This document shows positions 49,678 to 60,600 of a DNA stretch of 64,000 nt, one piece after another. Position numbers and translations under genes: made by a program. Under the pieces are notes generated by a model that saw only the letters and a list, made by a program, of their open reading frames with translations, ran no database searches and was not told the origin of the DNA. This DNA is from Daucus carota subsp. sativus (Eukaryota > Streptophyta > Magnoliopsida > Apiales > Apiaceae): the NCBI RefSeq assembly GCF_001625215.2, contig NC_030385.2, positions 42,681,598 through 42,745,597 on the forward strand, given 5' to 3'. The number at the start of each line of letters is the position of its first letter. Position 1 is the first letter of the stretch.

Positions 49678-51086
49678 TCAATATACTTATATAAAGGAGA
49701 AGCATGAGGCGTGTAGGTGGCGCCTCTTAGATCGCTCCATTCTATTTTTCTAATTTTCTGAAATTTTCGGATGAAAATTATCAAAAATTAGAACTACCTT
49801 TTTTAGTTTCGGGTATATTAGAAGTAAGTTTCAGAATCTGATTTTGTTTCAGATTATTTATGGAATATAATAGTTTGAAAGTTTTAATCTGATTTTGTTT
49901 CAGATTATCCGAAAATTTTCGGATGAAAATTATCAAAAATTAGAACTACCTTTTTTAGTTTCGGGTATATTAGAAGTAAGTTTCAGAATCTGATTTTGTT
50001 TCAGATTATTTATGGAATATAATAGTTTGAAAGTTTTAATCTGATTTTGTTTCAGATTATTTAATTATGGGAAAGACAGATTATTTATGGCATATGGTAG
50101 CTTGAAAATTTTAATCTGATTTTGTTCAGATTATTTAATTATGGGAAAGAGTAGCAAACAAGTCTCCCTGCACTTATAAATACCAACATAGGGTTTTGAA
50201 TCATCTAAAAACAACCTCCTCTCACAATACCACAAACCTACTTCTTTCTGGTGATAGTTCTTTTACTCGAATTTTAAAGGAGAAGCGAGGGGCGTGCAGG
50301 TGGCGCCTCTCACATCGCTCCGTTCTATTTTTCTGTTTTTCTGAAATTTTTGGATGAAAAATATCAAAAATTAGAACTATCTTTCTCTTGCTCGATTTCT
50401 AACTCAGAGGTGTCGTTATTCAGCAACGATAAGTGAAGGCTGTTTATACAGTATTAAAAAAAACAAAGGTTGTTTCAAGCAAAGGTAGTTATAGATCGTT
50501 ATATTGGATTCGACAAATCCAAACACGGGAAAGGAATATAGTCTTGACATGATATCGATGGTTGATATCAACAAAATAAACTATTAGTGATGTATGTTTG
50601 TTGGTTATTCTTTTATAATATAAATTATTCATGCATTATCTGTTTGCTCCGTTCAAGTAACTTTTAAGAAGGTAGTTATAAAAAGCTATCTCACAGATTT
50701 AAGTTAGATGTTTTTGTGCACAATCAATCCAAAAAAATTGGAGGAAGGTGACAATGTAAGAACATGATTACTTTAAAAAAAAAAAATTAATGCTTTCAAA
50801 AAAAAAAAAAAAAAGATTCGTCATGCTTTAAATTGTTAATTACGTGTATAAATTTATTTTCATTTTTTACTTTGAATTATAGTCCAATTTTGTAATTATA
50901 TATATTAGTATTGGTATTACAACTAGATTTTTATAATATAAATTTATTTCATCCTACAAATATTAACTTTGAAACATTAATATACTTTTTATAAACAGTC
51001 ACAAAATTATTTTATTCTACAAATATTAATATTAAATCATTAATATAATTTTTATAGACCGCCGCAACGCGCGGTTTCTCATCTAG
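49678..51086 (+). mobile_element. Helitron (non-autonomous), possibly composite
   Basis: Begins A^TCAATATACTTATATAAAGGAG and ends with a hairpin (ACCGC / GCGGT at 51058-51075), TTCTCAT and CTAG^T (51083-51086), total 1409 bp. A second 5'-like terminus with the same AAAGGAGAAGC(G/A) and GGTGGCGCCTCT block starts near 50267, so a shorter copy may be joined to or nested in the first. A 152-bp tandem duplication and a homopolymer-rich segment (50777-50815) lie inside. No helicase is encoded. Confidence 0.75.
49763..50066. repeat. 152-bp tandem duplication
   Basis: Two head-to-tail units with period 152 bp appear identical or almost identical. Each contains TTTCGGGTATATTAGAAGTA and repeated CTGATTTTGTTTCAGATTAT. 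A third, shorter, diverged part follows to about 50140. Confidence 0.85.
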
Positions 51087-51087
51087 T

Positions 51088-51589
51088 TTTATACTATATT
51101 TCGACAAAGGCTGAACCGAGATAAACACACACGAGTTTGAGAAACGTCCCTATGGATCGATGATCATGAGCTAGAACCGCTTAATTTATAGGGCTTGTAG
51201 CGAGGGTAATAACTAATAATCAGTTTTGGAACTTTGAGTAAAGCAATTTGCCAAGAGAAGAAGTGTAGACACATCTATTTTATGATTCAACAATTACTGT
51301 TGTAATGATATCTTACGCAATAAAACAAGATACACTTTAACTACTCTTGCACGACAATTAATTCTCAACAAAATGTCCTACGCATGAAAGTTTAGCTTAA
51401 TCAAAAATGACCTTGGATAAAAACTTCCATCTCCAAGTTTCAACCAAACAATAAAAAGTTTTATGGTCTGTTACTCATCAAATAAGCAATGTTTTCGGTT
51501 ATGTTGATTGCAGAGTTCAAACCCGGCACTCAGACAGCTAGCGTATGTCCTCGAATGACATGTTGCTGCAACTTCCTGAAATATTCGAA
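51088..51589. other. intergenic stretch upstream of the purine permease
   Basis: No gene or element recognised. Confidence 0.4.
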
Positions 51590-51594
51590 CTATA

Positions 51595-51805
51595 AGGGTG
51601 TTTGGTTCATGGTTAATGAGCCCGATTAACTGAAATCGGAATCTCAATCTCATGCACAAGTGTTTGGATTAGTTATTTGATTATATGCAACGGGAACTTC
51701 AATCCTCTTAGATGGTTAAATCATACCCTTCTCAGTTCTTGGTTTCCATACCATTCTCATTCATGTTAACCTCATTCTCGTTCCCGACCTTAATCCAAAC
51801 ACCCT
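51595..51805. mobile_element. MITE in purine permease promoter
   Basis: The 211-bp element has termini AGGGTGTTTGG and the complement of CCAAACACCCT, flanked by a 5-bp direct repeat CTATA (51590-51594 and 51806-51810). The right-hand CTATA is the start of the gene's TATA box. Superfamily uncertain. Confidence 0.75.
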
Positions 51806-51806
51806 C

Positions 51807-51818
51807 TATATATAAATA
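51807..51818 (+). promoter_or_regulatory. TATA box of purine permease gene
   Basis: TATATATAAATA lies 52-63 bp upstream of the ATG and begins inside the MITE target duplication. Confidence 0.6.
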
Positions 51819-51869
51819 AGGATTCTCATATTTTTGTTTGTTTGACACTTCCGGTATCCAAATCAAACT

Positions 51870-53123
51870 ATGGAATCATCACAGGATGACAAAAACACAC
51901 ACCAAAACGATGAGCAGCACAGGACTAGCAGAGCTACGAAATCGTTTCTTTTATTTGTAAATTGCATTTTAGTCACAGTTGGTTCAATAGCTGGTCCGCT
52001 TCTCATGAGGCTCTACTATTTGCATGGTGGGAAGAAGAGATGGCTCAGCTCTTGGTTGCTCACCGCAGGCTTTCCACTTCTACTTTTCCCGATTTCCGTC
52101 TCGTTTTTCAGAAATCGCAAAAATTATTCTCCAAATACCGCACTCTTTGTCACGCCATGGCTCGTTATGGCCAGTGCATTTCTAGGTTTCATACTAGGCT
52201 TCTCGGTCTACTTATATTCAATCGGCATTTCTTACCTCCCTGTCTCTGTTTACTCTCTGTTATGCACAAGTCAGCTTGCTTTTACAGCGATTTTTGCGTT
52301 TTTGATTGTGAGACATAAGTTCACACATTACTCTATAAATGCTATTGTTCTGATGATTCTTGGATCGGCAATTCTGGGATTACGTATGGATGGAGATCGT
52401 CCTAATGGCGTATCGGATGATAAATATATGTTTGGGTTCTTTATGACAATTGTGGGAGCTGCAATTCATGGATTCATGTTGCCTGCTGTTGAGTACACTC
52501 ATTTGAAAGCTGGAGTTCCTGTAACAACTAATATTGTCATGCAAATTCAGTTTCTTATAATGATGTTTGCGACGTCGTTCTGCACTGTTCCTATGATCAT
52601 TAACAAGGATTTCCAGGTTCGTAAATGCATCTAGTACAAGTGTAGAACAAAAACTCTATGTTTATGACACTTTGAGATTTTGCGAGAACTGGTCACTTAA
52701 CATGGTATCAGAGTTCTGGTTCGTGAGAGACTCGAGTTCTGAGACTCAGTCATCTAACTCTAACTATATATGTTTCACTTGCAGGGAATAGCCCAAGAGT
52801 CTGAAGAATTTGAGCTGGGAGCAAGAAAGTATTTCATGATAATAGTTTTCGCGGGACTGGCCTTACAAATGAATGTTCTGGGTAGCCTTGGTGTGATCTT
52901 CTGCTCTTCGTCTCTGTTTGGCGGCATTTTAACGGCTTCTCTGGTTCCGATTCAACAACTATGTGCTGTAATTTTCATAGGCGAGAATTTCACAGCTGAA
53001 AATGGGATTGCCTTGGCCATGTGCCTCTGGGCTTTTGTTTCTTACTTTTACGGACAGTACAAAATTAATCAAAAGAGAAAGAAAGTATCGATTAATCAAG
53101 AAGAAGAACAAGAAGTAGTCTGA
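51870..53123 (+). CDS. purine permease (PUP family) transporter
   Basis: Two exons (51870-52616, 52785-53123) join in phase 0 to give 361 residues, with a 168-bp intron. The protein has about ten hydrophobic spans of the drug/metabolite transporter type. Family landmarks are GPLLMRLYYLHGGKKRWLSS after the first span, YSIGISYLPVSVYSLLCTSQ in the middle and LCAVIFIGENFTAENGIALA before the last span. The C-terminus is charged and cytosolic. PUPs move purines, cytokinins and related alkaloids across the plasma membrane or tonoplast with protons; the substrate of this one cannot be read from sequence. The start ATG is the first in the transcript and opens a hydrophilic N-tail before span 1. Confidence 0.95.
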
Positions 53124-53334
53124 AATGCAGTTGAAACTGAACTGCTGCAGTACTCTGTACAAGTATAATATTCGTCTGGACAACATGTTATACTAGTATT
53201 TCATTCAGCTTGCAAAGTTCTTATAATTGTACATTCATGTCAAAATTCAATGCGCCTGGGTCTCTGTGGCTTAAAAACTAGGCCGATATATGTCAAAATT
53301 ATCGAATTCTTGGGTATCATGCTTGCATATAGAT

Positions 53335-54110
53335 CTGTTCATAATATGGAATCCTGTCACTAGACAAGCTAAGAAAATTGCACCACCGTCCACCTAAACC
53401 ACTTGAGCCATATATTTTTCTACGAGAGCTACCCACGGGATTTCAAACCTCTGGTTATGGACTGCCCCCACTTATAACCGGATAAATCTGGACTCATTTA
53501 TTAAGGGCAAGTGTGTAGAGAGCTGAACCTGGGTCCGGATGATAATTGCCACTTGCTCTTACCAACTGAGCTAACCCATGAAGCTCACCGAGGCCTTATT
53601 TTTACGAGGTCTACGTCTAATGTGTATTTGGATTTTGCTGGGATGAATTAGAGAAGGATTATGAAATGGTTATCTGTTTTGCAGATCATATAACTGTATT
53701 GCAAGTTGGAGTGATTTGTTGTTACATTTACTCGGATTCTTGGAGTTTATTACCTAGCATCTGGGTGCTTGTAAGTACGCCTACATCAATGCCATGCTCA
53801 GTGGGCATGAGTGTGCTAGCAGTTCTCCGAATTAGTCAAGATGCGTGAAAGCTGAGCCGTACACCGAATTGTAAAAAAAATAAAAGGTACCTTCTGCGGT
53901 TGTAAATGGAGTACCTTGGGAAATTTTTACGAAAGGAGGAAAGTAAATTTGATGAGGTTTGAGGTTGGGAGTAAAGAGTTGAAGGAGTTGCCTGAATTCG
54001 ATGTTGCCTTATCTCTGTGTTCGGCTAAAGTAGAATGCGTTTTGATCGGTCTACAAATTCCATCAACTATTGTCTGATTACATAACCTCGAGAACTCCAG
54101 TCCTGCGTTT
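53335..54110 (+). pseudogene. F-box (F-box-associated domain) pseudogene split by a SINE
   Basis: Before the SINE the plus strand encodes DLFIIWNPVTRQAKKIAPPS, the hallmark start of the plant F-box-associated domain. If the SINE is disregarded, reading resumes as CVFGFCWDELEKDYEMV, VICCYIYSDSWSLLPSIW and, after a frame change, FEVGSKELKELPEFDVALSL. All are typical, ordered pieces of this domain. Stops and at least one frameshift interrupt it and the F-box itself is not seen. A dead member of this large family, downstream of the purine permease. Confidence 0.8.
53427..53596 (-). mobile_element. tRNA-derived SINE inside the F-box pseudogene
   Basis: On the minus strand the element has an A box (TTAGCTCAGTTGGTAAGAGC, at about 53557-53576) and a weaker B box (AGGTTCAGCTC). 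The tail lies near a T run on the plus strand at 53415-53419. Imperfect flanking repeats (TATTTTTCTACGAG and TATTTTTACGAG) and the restored F-box reading on both sides define the limits to within about 10 bp. Confidence 0.75.
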
Positions 54111-54770
54111 ACGAGGACTCCTCAAGTCAAAAACGATGCTGAAACAATCGATATTCTTAACAAAGAATGTTGACAATAGTTATCAACCATACGGCCATTC
54201 CGACCAAAAGAATCCAAATATTATTCTTGTCATTTAATCGATTAGCTAGGAATGATCAGTAAGTTGATGTCGCAAGCCTTAAGACAAGGAGACTTGTTTT
54301 GTTATCGACTGAAAGGAACAACAGCGCAAGGAAGGGGGCATTTCAGTTTCAGCTGTGTGTCTTTGACCTCTTTGTCTTCCTGCGCCTCCAGAATCAAATC
54401 CTGCTTTTAGGGTGGTGGTGGAGTCGGTTAATTATATGACAAAGAAGGATGTGTTATTTATTTTTTTGGCTTAATTTGTGTTTGGAATGCTGGCATATAT
54501 ACCGTTTCCAAATGAGCCAACCATAAATAAAGAAAAGGCATGATCTGTTATAATTTTTACAAATAATGTTTAAAATAACAGAATTAAGAGAAATGATCAA
54601 AATATCTTTTATTTATATTGAATAATCAAGTTTTTTAATTTTTGGAAAAAATGCTATATCATATTGTATTCAGATCTGAAAATCAATACAAAACATAACA
54701 TAATCTGATAATTTAGGAGTAAACACTACATGAAATAGTATGAAATAGTGTTTAGTATCTCAAAGCTAAA
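54111..54770. other. intergenic stretch
   Basis: No feature recognised. Confidence 0.35.
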
Positions 54771-55387
54771 TCGTATTTATACTATACTATAATAAGCCAA
54801 CATAGGTATAATTTGTAGTCCGAGGTTTTAGTTATATTTTTTGGTTTGTTACTCTCCTTTTGGTACTACAAGTCTACAAATGTGGAGTCTATTAGTATTA
54901 TATTGTTAAACAGTTTCAAATACTAAAAACACTCATAACATTCCATTATCATATAATATTTCATTAAAAAAATTATAATAATGATATAAATATACAATTT
55001 TGAATATCTTCTTTTAACAAAAACCTTCATATAACTTTTTTTAACTTTAACGTGTTCTATTTCAATATAAACACGAACCATTACATAACATTTTCTAACT
55101 CTAATCTTAAAAGTTATTATTGTCAAAAAAACCAAAATTACAAAATTAAGTTGAAATTCGATTGATTAGATTACTGAATCTTTCAAAGGTATTACACGAT
55201 CGGCTGTATTTATTAGAGTTTGTCCATTTTTAAATAATCGGGAGAAAATAAAGTCAATTGAATAATATAATTTAATTAAAATTCAATCCACTAATACTAA
55301 AATACTAATAAAATGATATTAAAAATTAAATTTTAAATAATAAATTACGAACTATATACCCGCCCGTGCTTCGCACCGGTTAATCTA
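54771..55387 (+). mobile_element. Helitron copy A
   Basis: Begins TCGTATTTATACTATACTAT after an A and ends in a GC-rich hairpin (CCCGTGC / GCACCGG at about 55363-55380) plus CTAA. Its first 60 bp match copy B at 55516. The 3' end is slightly degenerate. Confidence 0.7.
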
Positions 55388-55515
55388 ACATCGGTATAAT
55401 TTGTAGTCGTACAAAATTTTGATTGGGTCATATTGGTTTAGTAATTCACTTTATAACTAAAAATCTGCTACACGTAGAGTTCTTGTAGTATTACATCTCT
55501 AAAAAGTTTGATATA
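55388..55515 (+). mobile_element. partial Helitron copy between A and B
   Basis: TCGGTATAATTTGTAGTCGT and following bases repeat the 5' region of copies A and B without the first about 30 bp and without a 3' hairpin. Confidence 0.6.
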
Positions 55516-55898
55516 TCTATACTATTTATACTATACTATAATAAGCCAACATGGGTATAATTTGTAGTCGTACAAATTTTCGGTTTGGTCATGTTCTTTT
55601 TGGTTTAGCACTCTCTTTATACAACTAGAAGTCATATGGAGGTCTATTACTCTTTTTTTATTAAACAATTTCAAATACTAAAAACACTCATCATGTATTA
55701 CAAGATAAAAACTTTCTTATTATCCTCTTAAATATAATTTATAATTAGTTGAAACTACTATTAGTAACATATATTAATTATAAAAAACACTTATAAATAG
55801 ATGTTTCAACTCATTACTACTAAGATAATTTTAAAATTTAAATTATAATAAATTATGAATTATATACTCGTCCGTGTTTCGCACGGGTTAAAGGCTAG
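55516..55898 (+). mobile_element. Helitron copy B
   Basis: A^TCTATACTATTTATACTATA at the 5' end. At the 3' end a CCGTG/CACGG hairpin (55872-55886), a short spacer and CTAG^T (55895-55898). 383 bp; non-coding. Confidence 0.82.
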
Positions 55899-57067
55899 TA
55901 GTATTAACAAGGAAAAGGATAAACGCCGCATGATCTACCATTTTGTATTGTAAAATGATAGATCAGGACCATCTTCTCCTATAGTAGTATTTGAGATAGT
56001 TTTTTTGAAAATTATGGTATCAAGGACCAACAGCTACATATATCCTATACATTCAGCGGCATGATTTTTGAGTATTATCTGAGTCAAACGGAATCAAATA
56101 TGAATACTGATATTTAAACTCAAACCGAATATGAACAGAATGTAAAATTTTTAATTTGAATTTAAATCGACTTTGAACACGATTTCATGAATTTAAGCTA
56201 AATCTGATCATAGCTTTACTCGCATATGTAGCAGTCAATTTTATCCTATTCACAAGCCTCATAATTTTCAAGTGATGAGACTTCTTGGCACAAAATGATA
56301 AATGGAAAGTACATAAAGTGGATGCAATCACAGAAAAGACACAGGCAAAAGGGCGAGAAATTTATATATGTGTAGCGTCTCTTTTGTCTTTCCACCGTCC
56401 GAATATGAATCATCCAAATTATTCAATCTACTTGTCTTTTTCTTCCCACCATTATCTGTCCTGTCTAATCCCTGCCTTAAATTATGTTACCAAAACATTT
56501 TAAACTACTATGGCCGAGCAGAATTATCGTCACCATAATCTCTCTGATACAAACCAAGAACCAAAAACCTGACCATCTAAAGTCTAAACCAAACGGAACT
56601 CGCCTAAATCCAGTAAATCGAACCAAAGATACTCGGTATAGAGACTCAGAGAGTGTAAAATGAAGGTGGATTATACTACCTCTATTTCAAAATGTGTTTA
56701 TGTGAAGACCTTCGACTCAAATAGGTACAAAAACAGAGTCAAATAAAAATTTGAAACAAATAAGCATTATAATCCATCATTTTCTAAGCATATAGGAGTC
56801 AAAAGGACAAGTTAACAGAGAATCACCTAGCCACTTATTCCCAGGAGCACAATACTCCAAATGCTACTCTCCACTGGTTTTGGACATACTCGTCCTTCCC
56901 CTCTCCTTAGAAAAAGTCCCTATTCTTCCATGTACAACAACTCTGCCTAACTGATGCTAGCAGGGCAACCTATCTTCTTGGATTTAGTTCAGCGGTGGCA
57001 GATTCTCCTGCTACTGTATCACCTAGAAGGTTGAATATTTGTATCTAAAAGTATCACATTCTTCCCC
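55899..57067. other. intergenic stretch
   Basis: AT-rich, with no gene supported before the promoter of the 57.2-kb gene. Confidence 0.4.
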
Positions 57068-57075
57068 TATATAAA
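57068..57075 (+). promoter_or_regulatory. TATA box of 57.2-kb gene
   Basis: TATATAAA lies about 130 bp before the ATG at 57208. Confidence 0.55.
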
Positions 57076-57207
57076 CACATAAACTTGTGGTAGCTCATCA
57101 AACTTCTGAAAAGCTAAAAAAGTATTACCAACCACTCGAGGACTCCCTGTGAATTCTGCAGCACTCAGCCGTGTCTACAACTTTACAGTTTACAGCTTCT
57201 GTCATAA

Positions 57208-57585
57208 ATGGGAAGGCAAAGTGGTGATCCAGCTGCCGCCAGTTCCTCGATTGCGCTCCTACAAGAAAGATTCAGACAGCTGCAAAAGATGAAGGAGAAG
57301 AGAGAAAAACGGGAATTAAGGGTGTTCCCGGAATATGAACAGAGTATGCCAGCTATGTCTTCTGAGCCTTTACGAGAGTCTCTTCAAAACAGTACAGTTT
57401 TTCCATCTAGACCACCCTATCAAGATTCTCTCTCTCTTGGACTTGATATATACAGCAGATATGTTAACTCTCAATCCATTAATGCATCACACTCTACAAA
57501 ATTATGGTCAACTGGCACAGCACCAACAGTTAGCCGGTCATATGCATTTGAAAAATCTGAAGTGGATACCTCTCTTCATCTGTAG
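57208..57585 (+). CDS. small plant protein of unknown function with N-terminal coiled coil
   Basis: A single ORF of 125 residues opens MGRQSGDPAAASSSIALLQE, followed by a strongly charged helix (ERFRQLQKMKEKREKRELR, residues about 20-38) likely to form a coiled coil, then a Ser/Pro-rich, probably disordered tail. No signal peptide, membrane span or known catalytic motif. A TATA box at a sensible distance, clean ORF and non-AT-driven composition argue that it is a real gene. It lies tail-to-tail with the CorC/CBS gene, only 92 bp between stop codons. Confidence 0.7.
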   Translation: MGRQSGDPAAASSSIALLQERFRQLQKMKEKREKRELRVFPEYEQSMPAMSSEPLRESLQNSTVFPSRPPYQDSLSLGLDIYSRYVNSQSINASHSTKLWSTGTAPTVSRSYAFEKSEVDTSLHL

Positions 57586-57677
57586 ACGGACAGTCTAATT
57601 TATGTTTCAGTTATCTACTTAGCCTTTTGTTTTCTCTTTTAATTGCTGTAAGAAGAAAGAAAAACGAATGGAAAAAA

Positions 57678-60600
57678 CTATTGTTTATATATATTTTCCT
57701 TAACTTCATCCTCAACATTTACAGTGTCTTCTGGAAAGGCACCATTTGGTGTCTCCTCGTTATAAGCATCATCATCACTCTGGCCTGACTCTTCGTTATC
57801 TCTCCATTTCCGCTTCCATATTCTGGGGATCATGCGAGTAATCTCTTTGGTCTCTGTAGTTGAACCATGATTTATCCATGTAAATCGAACAGCCTTAACC
57901 TTTCTACAATTACCTGCTAATATCTGCACCACAGACAAGAGAATACACATATTTTAGTGTTATAATATAACAGTCATTGTGCCTAGTGCATGCGTGATCC
58001 ACACATATAATCCACTAAAAAGACTTGGGTCTCTGTGATCTTGTCTATTTCCTGAGACTATGGACTAGGACATTAAATTTTTGTGATAAAGTTGCAACTG
58101 AAGACAAATATAATTATGTGAAGTTGTCATTTGGTGCAGTGAGTACTGAGTAGTGGAGGAGGTAAATGATGTCAGAGGAGGGTTCCAGTGTTTTTAACTA
58201 TAGCCATTGCTAAACAAAAATGAAAAAACAACCGCAAAAACCAGAATGAATGGTTTATTGAATCAATCGAGGTTGTTCTAGGAATACACAGTGCTGCAAC
58301 TCACAGACTTATGCTGATAAAGCTTTTAAGCAGGGTGTCCTGATATCACACAACAAAATGTTACGGAGTACATATCACTGTCAGGTTTAGAAAAAATCAA
58401 GGTATATGGATATTATTGTTTACTGTGGAATTATAGTTGATATATAGTGGCCCACTTTCAAAATCAGTAGGGAATAGAGAAAAGGGAAGGGAAAAAAGGG
58501 TGTATGAACACATATAAACTTGAAAGAACAGTGAACGAAAGAAGAATTTGGGACAAAAATTCATTATGAGGACACAAATAAGATTATCCATGAGAGGTTA
58601 TAGATATAGTCTGCAACATGTGTTGCAGCAGAAAATTTAATACCTCAAGTTTGAATGCTTGATGTGTAATCTTCTCATCATGAAGTTCACTTTCTTCTTC
58701 ACTGTAATCACTATTCTTCTCTCTTTTTGCCTTTTCAAGCTCTATGTTGATACTATCACCCGTTTTGGGGATATATCCAAATGCTTCGCATATAAAACCT
58801 GATACCGTCTCATATTGATGTGCCTGTAATACATCAAAAAAGTATAACTGCCTGTTGAACGAATATATAGGAGATGAACCAGAAGCATTGAATAACTTCT
58901 TTAAAAAATAAAAAATTGTTCCTCAACTATATTCCCACATCTCAGGAAGCTGAAGCATACACCTAATGCTATATCTAAGCACTAGTAACTGCGGAACAAC
59001 TTGAACTGTCAGATGGAAGATATGTAAATGGCAATCTTAAAACACTCCCATCCTGTTCAAGACTTGCATAGCATAAAGTTGGAAGTATTGCTGTATCCGA
59101 ACAACTTTATACCAGTGAAGATTATGATGATGAAGCGCACCGATGCATTCGTCTCAACTCGAGGCAATTTAGAATTATCAGTTTGAGCATCACATCTCAC
59201 TTACAGTTGCGAATTATTAATTCTACACTCAAAATAGAATCCTCATTTATAAAGTATAATATTATGTCAAAGATGGCATATATTTAGATATCCCTCGGGT
59301 ATTTATCAAGGATTACAATGAACAAAGGTAGCTAAAATACTACGTTCAAAAATAAAATGTCAATATAACTAATTGCTCTATATTTCTTTCTGTATAAGGT
59401 TTAGGGAGTGTTCTTGTCTCTATTGTGAAAAAAGTACCATTCTTTTTCTGTAGAAAGGAATCAAGAAAGCTAATCTGGTTATTTTTGGCAAAAGGGACAC
59501 CAAGAAAGAAAACCTTTCTGGAGCCTAAGGGCAAGGCGCGCCTTATCACATTAGAGTACAAGAGTTTACAAAGTAAATACACATATTTGTATATGCCTTT
59601 AAATGATAACTCGAAACTCCAAGAACCCAATCAAGCATGAAATTTAATTTTTTTTTGGTGCCAATGCAACTCAAATGAGAAAAAACAAAAAAGTTATAAA
59701 CAAATACCATAAGAATACAGCCTCTTTAAACAAATATAGGTTTTGTACTTTATTTCAGACATTATAGTAGCTGCCCCTAATAACAAATACAGCTACCTGT
59801 TATTACTTTATGCAGTACTTTTAAAGAAGCCACATTCTATATAAAAAGTTAGAATTTGATTAAATGCTAAGAACTTGATAGAAGCAAATAACAATTCAAA
59901 AACAAACCTCAGGTAAAACGATATCAAGATCCTCTGAAAATTGGTCAATTGATGTATTTGCATCAACATCAAACACCCCTTCAGCTCGCATTACGACATA
60001 GCCAGTTTTCTTCAGAATTTCCTCCTACAATCAACAAACTTTATATGGTTTACACGTGTCGGAAGAAAAAAGTGTTAATATACATATAAGCCCCTATTTT
60101 CAAATCAATAAGCTTTTCTGGGGAGTTGGTCAACCCCCTATTTTTAAATCATAAGCTTTTCTTGGGAGTTGGTCAACCAACATGATATCCGAAATACTTT
60201 AACATGACAATAAGCATCATCGTTGATTATGCCCCAACAATTTGTTCATGGTTAATCATATTATTTGGTTATTTATATTTTTGCTTTTAGTGCATGCATG
60301 TTATATATTATTCACATATTATTCAATATGCTATTTCTAGTTTTTTATTTATTTTACTTCTATTTAATAAGTAATGCATACAACTTTTTTCTCTTTGTAT
60401 TATTTAGTCCTATTTTTATGTAGGAACCGTGACAAACCATAAGAAGTCCCATACGCTAATTATATATAGGATATAATATAATGACACACATATTAGGTGT
60501 TTTTCTAAAATTATAAAGTCTTGGAAGAGCTGATCAACTAAAATATTTATCTTTTGTACTTCATAATCAATTCAGTCTAATATTATTGAATACACTTTAT

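Noticed and set aside
59346-59640. Overlapping ORFs within an intron of the CBS gene
   Set aside because: No recognisable domains, and both strands are open because of composition.
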